Source: CAWDPQ01 sp049642465 (lineage in GTDB: Bacteria; Acidobacteriota; Vicinamibacteria; Vicinamibacterales; 2-12-FULL-66-21). Taken from it: DNA of 33,490 bases. The stretch's first letter is position 1. Each line of letters starts with the position of its first letter. Shown one piece after another: positions 15,052-21,149 of this stretch. The stretch lies in contig JBAROV010000010.1 in assembly GCA_049642465.1 (NCBI GenBank), forward strand, positions 1 through 33,490, written 5' to 3'. The notes beneath the pieces are model-generated. The model searched no databases, had not been told where the DNA came from, and saw only the letters and a program-made list of their open reading frames with translations. The position numbers and the translations under genes are program-made.

Positions 15052-16493
15052 CCCAACTTGATCTTCTCCCAGTGGGCGTCCGCCTTCCGCGCAGCCTCCT
15101 CAGTCATGGCAATTCTTCTCGGCCACGGACGCATGAAGCCCTCAGACGTCCACTTGCGAGTCGCGTCGATCCCCATCTTGCTGCCGTACGCGGGCAGGTC
15201 GCTGGCATCCTCGAGATCGTCAACGGGGCCGCGCGTGAACTGGATGTCCCTCTGCGGATCGTAGTGAGTTCCGACGATCCACGCCACCTCAGCCTCGTTC
15301 TGGACGTCCACATCCTTGTCCACCACGATGATAGTTTTGGAGAACATGAGCTGCCCGAGTCCCCAGAACGCATTCATGATCTTGCGTGCGTGGCCGGGGT
15401 ATCGCTTGTCGATCGAGACGATCACGATGTTGTGGAAGATGCCGGCAGCCGGAAAGTGCATGTCCACGATTTCCGGGAGTGTCTTCCGGATCAACGGAAG
15501 GAAGATGCGCTCGCTGGCCTTGCCGAGGTAGTAGTCCTCCATCGGCGGTATGCCGACGACCGTGGTCAGGTAAATCGGATTCCGCCGATGCGTCACGCAG
15601 GTGAGGTGGAAGACCGGATATTCGTCGGGGTGTGAATAGAAACCGGTATGGTCGCCGAACGGCCCCTCGGTCCTCCGCTCCCCGGGCTCGACGTATCCCT
15701 CGAGCACGATTTGGGCATTCGCGGGGACTTCCAGATCGACCGTGACACATTTCACGAGTTCCACGCGCTCGCGACGAAGGAAGCCCGCCAGCATCAATTC
15801 GTCGAGGCCTTCGGGCATTGGCGCCGTCGCTGAATACGTCAGCGCCGGATCTGCGCCAAGCGCGACCGCCACCGGCATCCGGCGCCCTAGTCTTTCTGCG
15901 ACTCGATAATGCTGCGCCCCACCCTTGTGGCGCTGCCAGTGCATGCCGGTTGTCCGGCCGTCGTAAACCTGCATCCGGTAGGTGCCAATATTTCGTGCCC
16001 CGGTCTCCGGATCGCGTGTAAAGACGAGGGGAAGCGTGATGTAGCGTCCGCCATCCTCCGGCCAGCATTTCAGGATCGGCAGATCGTCGAGCGAGCCGTT
16101 GCGATCCACAACTTCCTGGCACGCACCCGACGACACGGTCTTCGGCATCACGTCGCGAAGCCGATTGAGCGTGGGCAGCATCTTCAGGGCGTCGAGCATG
16201 CCAGCGGGCATCTTCGGGGTCGCGATCTCTTCAATCTCCCGTGCGACCTCGTCCAGCGTGTGGACGCCAAGCGCCATGCACATTCGCTTCAGCGAACCGA
16301 ACAGGTTGATGGCAACAGGGATCGACGATCCGGTGGGACGTTCGAAGAGGAGCCCGGGCCCGCCACCCTGCGACTTCGAGACACGGTCGGTGATGGCACA
16401 GATCTCCAGGTCCGGACTGACCGGATCGGTGATCCGTGCCAGTTCGCGCTCGCGGTCGAGCGCGGCGATGAATTCGTTGAGATCCTTATACAT
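15039..16493 (-). CDS. mqnL: UbiD family decarboxylase (MqnL type)
   Basis: UbiD enzymes use prenylated FMN to decarboxylate aromatic acids. In this operon the substrate is probably the prenylated 1,4-dihydroxy-6-naphthoate. The 484-residue protein has the family N terminus DLNEFIAALDRERELARI, the NIGTYRMQVYDGRTTGMHWQRHKGG region (about 168-192; catalytic Arg near 173), and EGPFGDHTGFYS (276-287) with the conserved glutamate. A later segment reads KRYPGHARKIMNAFWGLGQ. The ATG at 16493 fits. It is the first gene of the menaquinone run, preceded by a 321-bp hairpin-rich gap. The cofactor supplier is the UbiX-like gene at 9058-9669. Confidence 0.93.
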   Translation of the reverse strand: MYKDLNEFIAALDRERELARITDPVSPDLEICAITDRVSKSQGGGPGLLFERPTGSSIPVAINLFGSLKRMCMALGVHTLDEVAREIEEIATPKMPAGMLDALKMLPTLNRLRDVMPKTVSSGACQEVVDRNGSLDDLPILKCWPEDGGRYITLPLVFTRDPETGARNIGTYRMQVYDGRTTGMHWQRHKGGAQHYRVAERLGRRMPVAVALGADPALTYSATAPMPEGLDELMLAGFLRRERVELVKCVTVDLEVPANAQIVLEGYVEPGERRTEGPFGDHTGFYSHPDEYPVFHLTCVTHRRNPIYLTTVVGIPPMEDYYLGKASERIFLPLIRKTLPEIVDMHFPAAGIFHNIVIVSIDKRYPGHARKIMNAFWGLGQLMFSKTIIVVDKDVDVQNEAEVAWIVGTHYDPQRDIQFTRGPVDDLEDASDLPAYGSKMGIDATRKWTSEGFMRPWPRRIAMTEEAARKADAHWEKIKLGWKA

Positions 16494-16814
16494 GCGTCAT
16501 TCACTGTCACGCGGCACGGGGCGACGCCTTAGCACGACGCCACGACGACTCGACGACACGACGACGGAAGATCACGGATGATGCGTGCTGGCGGCCGGCC
16601 TGCGGCCGGCTTGGCGGGGATGCGAACCGCGAATACAAGCCGCACAGAATTGACATCGCGACTTGTATTCGCCGGTTCGCATCCCCACCACCGCGCGAAG
16701 CGCGCGCCAGCACGCGCGCGTGTCGCCATTCGACTTGCTTAGCGTCGTGTTCGTCGTGTCGTCGTGTCGTCGTGAAGGCCGAAGGCCAACCGTGACGCCC
16801 GTATCGCCGGGTCA
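16494..16814. repeat. Nested clover-leaf inverted repeat between the lpx and mqn operons
   Basis: No gene is present. The outer arms (about 16515-16560 and 16741-16775) are CGACGAC/GTCGTCG repeats. The inner arms (16583-16639 and 16662-16715) pair as GCGTGCTGGC/GCCAGCACGC and GGGGATGCGAACC-GCGAATACAAG with its complement, around a 22-base loop. At the same position in each arm a small side hairpin interrupts the stem: GCCGGCCTGCGGCCGGC on the left and CGCGCGAAGCGCGCG on the right. The element ends with the same 20-mer found at 13316-13335. It may separate two transcripts. Confidence 0.85.
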
Positions 16815-17753
16815 TCACACAGCACTCTCCATCTTCTCCGCAATCTGCGACGCCAGCGCCAGTGCTTTCCGCCCGGCTTCGCCATCGACCAGCGGCTTCG
16901 TGTGCGTGCGGGCCGCGCGCACGAAGTCGGCCAGCTCGCGCCGCAGCGGTTCGTCGCGTTCCACCGGAATCGGTCCGCCTTCAATTCGCGGCCGTTCGCC
17001 GTCGCGTCGCACCAGCCGCCATCCTTCGATTTCCTGTGAAGCGTAATCGATCGAGAGATAGGAGTCGGGCTGAAAGAACCGCAGTTTCCTCACGCGGTCG
17101 CGGCTTATCCGACTTGCCGTCAGATTCGCAATGCACCGGGAGGCAAAGCGGAGACGCACGTTGGCAATGTCGTACTTCGCGGTCAGGACTGGCACGCCAA
17201 CGGCCTCGATCGACGTGACCTCGCTACCGACGATTGAGATGATGATATCGAGATCGTGAATCATCAGGTCAAAGACGACATCGATGTCGAGGCTGCGCTC
17301 GGGAAAAGCGCTGAGGCGATGCACTTCGATAAAGCGCGGGGACGTGACGAGCGGAACGATCGTCGTAACCGCCGGGTTATACCGTTCCGTGTGGCCAACG
17401 GCGAGCACCGCATTGTTTCTGCGCGCCGCCTCGAGCATGACGTCTGCGTCGGCGATCGACCGCGACATGGGTTTCTCGACGAGGACGGCAATGCCGCGTT
17501 CGAGAAATGGCACGGCGATCTCGCGATGGAGCTCGGTGGGGACCGCCACGACGACCGCATCAACGGCGTCGAACAGTTCGCGATAATCGGCGCAGGCGCG
17601 TGCGCCGGTTGAAGCCGCGGCCTCTGCAGCCTGCTCGGGCACGTTATCCACAACCGCCGTCAACGTAACCCCTGGCATCGACGCCAGGAGCCTCGCGTGG
17701 TGACGGCCCAGATGACCGATGCCGATCACTGCCGTTCGCAGCGGCTCAGCCAT
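16815..17753 (-). CDS. Gfo/Idh/MocA family oxidoreductase in the lpx operon
   Basis: This 312-residue NAD(P)-dependent sugar dehydrogenase-type protein has a Rossmann start VIGIGHLGRHHARLL (about 9-23), the EKPMS motif with the catalytic-type lysine at 94, and VFDLMIHDLDI with a conserved His/Asp pair at 166-167. It overlaps the lpxI stop by one base (TGATG). Gfo/Idh genes beside lpxA include GnnA, which oxidises the 3-OH of UDP-GlcNAc so that GnnB can install an amine, giving an amide-linked lipid A. No GnnB-like aminotransferase is visible here, so the GnnA role is only a possibility. I am sure of the family, not the substrate. Confidence 0.85.
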   Translation of the reverse strand: MAEPLRTAVIGIGHLGRHHARLLASMPGVTLTAVVDNVPEQAAEAAASTGARACADYRELFDAVDAVVVAVPTELHREIAVPFLERGIAVLVEKPMSRSIADADVMLEAARRNNAVLAVGHTERYNPAVTTIVPLVTSPRFIEVHRLSAFPERSLDIDVVFDLMIHDLDIIISIVGSEVTSIEAVGVPVLTAKYDIANVRLRFASRCIANLTASRISRDRVRKLRFFQPDSYLSIDYASQEIEGWRLVRRDGERPRIEGGPIPVERDEPLRRELADFVRAARTHTKPLVDGEAGRKALALASQIAEKMESAV

Positions 17754-18577
17754 CAGGATTCCCGCCGTCGGCCGACAATCGCAATATGGGCCTCGTTCGC
17801 CGAAGCGAATACATCCTTGCCGTCGAGGACGAGCGTTCGTTCGGCATCGATGGAGAGGGCGGACGCGGCGGCAATGCGCATGGCCTGAATCGTGGCCAGA
17901 CCGATCACCGGGACGTCGAACCGCATGTCCTGGTTCGGTTTCGCGACCTTGACGATGCGAACGCCAGGGCCGGCGAGATGTCCGGCTCGCCCGATTACTT
18001 CGTCGGTGCCTTCCATGGCTTCAACCGCGACCACCGCTTTGTGCTTGACGGCGATTGTCTGGCCGATGTCGAGCGCCGCGATGGTATCCGCCATCTGATA
18101 ACCAAACTCGAAGTCGGCGCGTTCTTCTTCGCTTGGCGCACGATTCGTCAGCACCCCAGGCTTGGCGAGGAGCGGCGCGAGGAACGCCGTCGAGTCGAGG
18201 AGCTCAATTCCTTCCGCGCGCATGATGTCCGCCACGGCGCTGATCAGGGCGTCCGTGTTGCGGCTCTTCAGCCGAGACAATACGGCAAGGAGTGTGAGAT
18301 CGGGAATGATGCCGGAGAAAATGCTGACGTGTTTGACCTGGCCGGCCATGACCGCCTGCTGCACGCCGGCGGCCTTGAGAATCCTGATGCACTTGCCCAG
18401 GTGGCCGAGCGAGACCCAATGAAAGTCAGCCCTCGCGCGGCGGGCGGCATCCTCGAGGTCGGTGAATGCTTCTTCCTTGACGGCAACGATCGTGACATCG
18501 TGCCCGAGATCCCGGGCGCCCTGGAGGACCAGGAACGGAAAGCGTCCATTCCCAGCGATGAGGCCTATCCGCGACAC
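17753..18577 (-). CDS. lpxI: UDP-2,3-diacylglucosamine pyrophosphatase LpxI
   Basis: LpxI (DUF1009) hydrolyses UDP-2,3-diacylglucosamine to lipid X and UMP, replacing LpxH in many bacteria. The protein shows the family start RIGLIAGNGRFPFLV, AGVQQAVMAGQVKH, a central LTNRAPSEEERADFEFG, and the C-terminal VAVEAMEGTDEVIGRAG and DMRFDVPVIGLATI. The frame is open to 18712, which would overlap the upstream lipoprotein gene, but the conserved N terminus starts right at a GTG (18577), giving 274 residues, the usual length. No strong ribosome site is evident, so the start is uncertain by a few codons. It overlaps the oxidoreductase start. Confidence 0.92.
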   Translation of the reverse strand: MSRIGLIAGNGRFPFLVLQGARDLGHDVTIVAVKEEAFTDLEDAARRARADFHWVSLGHLGKCIRILKAAGVQQAVMAGQVKHVSIFSGIIPDLTLLAVLSRLKSRNTDALISAVADIMRAEGIELLDSTAFLAPLLAKPGVLTNRAPSEEERADFEFGYQMADTIAALDIGQTIAVKHKAVVAVEAMEGTDEVIGRAGHLAGPGVRIVKVAKPNQDMRFDVPVIGLATIQAMRIAAASALSIDAERTLVLDGKDVFASANEAHIAIVGRRRES

Positions 18578-18650
18578 AGAGCTAGACCGGGGCTCGGCTG
18601 GGGGAACAGAATTCCGGTTCTGCGGGCCGCATGACGGTCTGGAGCCCGCG

Positions 18651-19085
18651 CTACGGATGGACGACTTCGACGGTGTAGGAGGCTGGCGCGTCGGTAATGT
18701 TGCCGACGTCATTCACGATCACGCAGAGGTTACCGATCCCCGAGACGGTCCCAGACAGAACCGCGCCCTTCGTCGCCTGCGTATTGGAAAACACCAGCTG
18801 GCAGGAACTGCCGTCCCAGTTGCCCAGGTTGAAACCGATCACCAATGCGCTGTCGGGGGCTACTTCCTTCAACGTCGCCGTGACTGTGCCGCTACTTGCC
18901 GTCGAAAAGGTGTGAGTCTTGGCGCCGTTCGGTGTGACTTGACCGGTGAATGTCTCCGTCACGGGGTCCCGCGGATTATTCGGCGACGTCGGTGTTTCGT
19001 CGTCACAGGCCGCCACGCCGACGGCCAGCACTGCCACGAGCATCGCCCGAGTCGTCCATACCTTGAACATCGTCTCTGCTGTCAT
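18651..19085 (-). CDS. Small secreted lipoprotein embedded in the lpx operon
   Basis: The 144-residue product has a signal peptide with a lipobox (LAVGVAACDD), so the mature protein is probably acylated at the cysteine near residue 27. A Thr/Pro/Asn-rich spacer follows. The rest is a beta-rich domain (FTGQVTPNGAKTHTFSTAS..., VTATLKEVAPDS..., VSGIGNLCVIVNDVGNI...YTVEVVHP) that resembles pre-peptidase C-terminal type beta sandwiches; this resemblance is by eye. ATG 19085 overlaps the lpxA stop (ATGA); ATG 19070 is a second possible start and gives a more typical signal peptide. A lipoprotein between lpxA and lpxI is unusual; its role is unknown. Confidence 0.8.
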   Translation of the reverse strand: MTAETMFKVWTTRAMLVAVLAVGVAACDDETPTSPNNPRDPVTETFTGQVTPNGAKTHTFSTASSGTVTATLKEVAPDSALVIGFNLGNWDGSSCQLVFSNTQATKGAVLSGTVSGIGNLCVIVNDVGNITDAPASYTVEVVHP

Positions 19086-20347
19086 TCGTCCATCACTTCT
19101 TCTAATCGGCGGCTTGGTCGCCGTAACCCCACACCTCGTGTCGACGTCCGGATGAAGTCGAGGACGTATTGGACTTCATCGCATTTCAGCGACGGATCGC
19201 GCTCGATCTGCGCCAGCGCACGGCTCGTGTTCGAGTGCAGCAGATACCGGTACGCGCGCCGCAGCTTCGCGATCGATTCCGGCGAAAACTTCCGGCGCAC
19301 CAGGCCGATCGTATTCACGCCGTAGATCCTGGCGCGATTGCCGACAGTCTTTGCAAACGGCAGCGCATCCTTCGTGACCACCGAATAGCCGCCGATGAAC
19401 GCGTGGCGTCCGACCCGGCAATACTGGTGAACTCCAGAAAACGCCCCGACGGTTGCGTAGTCCTCGACGAGCACGTGCCCCGCCAGCGTCGCCCCGTTCG
19501 CGAAAATCGTTTCGTTCCCCACCTGACAGTCGTGCGCGACATGTGCGTACGCCATGAACAGGTTGTGATCGCCAATGCGCGTCAGCCCGCCGCCGCCTGC
19601 GGTGCCGCGGTGGATGGTGACGAACTCGCGGATCACGTTGCGATTGCCGATGATGAGCCTGGTCGTCTCGCCGCCAAACTTCAGATCCTGCGGGATCAGC
19701 CCAACCGATGCCATCGGAAATATTTCGTTCCCGTCGCCGATTTCGGTCATTCCGTCGATGACGGTGGAAGCACCGATCCGGCAATCCTTGCCGATGCGTA
19801 CCTGAGCGCCGATCGTGACGTACGGCCCAATCTCGGTGTTCGCGCCAATGGACGCACCGGGATCGACGATCGCGGTGGGATGGACCTTCGCGGCGGCTCG
19901 TCCCGGTCCGGGCGCGCCGATCAGCCCCATGAGCAACTGCGCCTCAGCGACAACGTCATCGCCGATGGACGCTGTCGCCCGGGCGCGCGCCAGCCCGGTC
20001 CGGCGTGCCCCCATCACGACTTCCAGACGCAATCGATCGCCCGGAACCACCTGCCGACGAAACTTCGCGCTGTCTACGCCGCGCAAATACGCGCGCCCGC
20101 TCGGACCCATGCTGCCATCGCCCATCAGGAGCACAGTGGCCACCTGCGCGAGGGTTTCAATCATCAGCACGCCGGGCATCAGCGGGCGGCCCGGAAAGTG
20201 TCCCTGAAAAAAGTCCTCGTTGACGGTCACGTTCTTGACCGCCACAATTCGGCGCCCCGGATCCAACTCCGTCACCGCATCCACAAGCGGCGAGGGATAC
20301 CGATAACATAACCGGTCGAGCGCGCCGGAGAGGTTGAGTCCGCGCAA
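19082..20347 (-). CDS. Fused 3-hydroxyacyl-ACP dehydratase FabZ and UDP-GlcNAc acyltransferase LpxA
   Basis: One 421-residue chain carries two enzymes. Residues about 5-147 are FabZ: HotDog fold with NEDFFQGHFPGRPLMPGVLMIE, catalytic His 50 and Glu 64. After a linker of about ten residues (APGPGRAAAK) comes LpxA from VHPTAIVDPG (155) to the end: left-handed hexapeptide helix, NVIREFVTIHRGT, the active-site AHDCQVG (His 272, E. coli His125) and VHQYCRVG. The glycine at 320 matches E. coli Gly173, which in known LpxA enzymes goes with long acyl chains. FabZ and LpxA compete for 3-hydroxyacyl-ACP. The start is TTG 20347, three bases after the skp-like stop, with weak AGAAG upstream. Confidence 0.93.
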   Translation of the reverse strand: MRGLNLSGALDRLCYRYPSPLVDAVTELDPGRRIVAVKNVTVNEDFFQGHFPGRPLMPGVLMIETLAQVATVLLMGDGSMGPSGRAYLRGVDSAKFRRQVVPGDRLRLEVVMGARRTGLARARATASIGDDVVAEAQLLMGLIGAPGPGRAAAKVHPTAIVDPGASIGANTEIGPYVTIGAQVRIGKDCRIGASTVIDGMTEIGDGNEIFPMASVGLIPQDLKFGGETTRLIIGNRNVIREFVTIHRGTAGGGGLTRIGDHNLFMAYAHVAHDCQVGNETIFANGATLAGHVLVEDYATVGAFSGVHQYCRVGRHAFIGGYSVVTKDALPFAKTVGNRARIYGVNTIGLVRRKFSPESIAKLRRAYRYLLHSNTSRALAQIERDPSLKCDEVQYVLDFIRTSTRGVGLRRPSRRLEEVMDE

Positions 20348-20350
20348 AAT

Positions 20351-21010
20351 CTACTTCTTGGTCGTTCCAGGCTTCGTGGCTGCGTCAAACCGCTTGATCA
20401 CTTCGTTTGTCAAATCAAGACCCGGATCGGGCCACAGGATGCCCGAATCGGCGATGCTGAACACCATGTGCAGCCCCTTCTCCTTCGCAATGGCATCAAC
20501 GATGGGAAAGAGCTTCTGCTGAAATTCGTTCTGGAGATCCTGCGTCAGTTGCTGCTGCTCCTGTTGCGCGTCTTCCTGCGCGCTCTGCAGTTCGCGTGAC
20601 TGCTTCGTAATGTCCTTTTCAAGTTGCGAGCGCGCCTGGTCGCTCATGACCGATACGCCTTGCTGCAACTTGGTCTGCAGCGTCTGCAGCGACTTCTGTC
20701 TTTCCTGAATCTCAGCGTTCTTCTTCTTGAGGAACTCCTGGATCTTGGCGGTGGCGGCTTTGCCTTCCGAGGATCCTGCTGCAATGGCGTTGATATTGAC
20801 GAACGCGACCTTCGCCCCTTCCGGAAACGGCCTCGGCGGCTGCGGCTGGGCAGCCGGCTGCGCGGCCGGAGACGTGGCTCCCGGCTTCTGCTGCTCAGCC
20901 GGCGGATTCTGGGCGGGCGGCTGCGCCGGTGGCGTTTGCGCCCAAACGGGACCACCTGCGAGCATGAACGTCATGGCCGCGACAACGATCAACATCTTCA
21001 ACGCTCTCAT
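20351..21010 (-). CDS. OmpH/Skp family periplasmic chaperone
   Basis: Skp-type chaperones hold unfolded outer-membrane proteins in the periplasm and deliver them to BamA. The 219-residue protein has a signal peptide (MRALKMLIVVAAMTFMLAGG, cleavage after VWA), a Pro/Gln/Ala-rich segment (about 26-62), and the OmpH start VAFVNINAIAAGSSEGKAA. It then has a long Gln/Lys/Glu-rich coiled coil (about 85-165), and the terminal KEKGLHMVFSIADSGILWPDPGLDLTNEVIKR. It sits right after bamA and immediately before the fabZ-lpxA fusion, the usual bamA-skp-lpx order, but lpxD is missing between them. The Pro/Gln-rich insert is longer than in enterobacterial Skp. Confidence 0.9.
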   Translation of the reverse strand: MRALKMLIVVAAMTFMLAGGPVWAQTPPAQPPAQNPPAEQQKPGATSPAAQPAAQPQPPRPFPEGAKVAFVNINAIAAGSSEGKAATAKIQEFLKKKNAEIQERQKSLQTLQTKLQQGVSVMSDQARSQLEKDITKQSRELQSAQEDAQQEQQQLTQDLQNEFQQKLFPIVDAIAKEKGLHMVFSIADSGILWPDPGLDLTNEVIKRFDAATKPGTTKK

Positions 21011-21027
21011 TTATGAATGACCTTTCG

Positions 21028-21148
21028 ATAGTCTCTGGTCTCTGGTCTCCCGTCCCTAGTCTTTCGTCTTTGGTCTTGCGTCCTTCCGCGACAGTACACC
21101 GGAGACTCGAGGCCAGAGACTCGAGACCAGAGACTGGAGACCAAATAC
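21028..21148. repeat. GTCTCTGG-type inverted repeat between bamA and skp-like gene
   Basis: The left arm (21028-21083) is a pyrimidine-rich string of GTCTCTGGTCTC and related units. The right arm (21104-21148) is the purine counterpart, GGAGACTCGAGGCCAGAGAC followed by CGAGACCAGAGACTGGAGAC. The pairing is imperfect because the units slip, but strand asymmetry is near complete. It matches in type the element at 26892-27000. Confidence 0.75.
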
Positions 21149-21149
21149 C

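Noticed and set aside
16640..16680. TTGACA on the plus strand in the clover-leaf loop as a -35
   Set aside because: No -10 lies 16-18 bp downstream and no plus-strand gene follows.
13230..16790. CRISPR array or composite transposon
   Set aside because: There are no regularly spaced direct repeats with unique spacers, no transposase, and no target-site duplications that I can see.
18578..18650. Possible hairpin in the lpxI leader (AGACCG...CGGTCT)
   Set aside because: The stem is short, the inner part pairs poorly, and it is not like the other elements.
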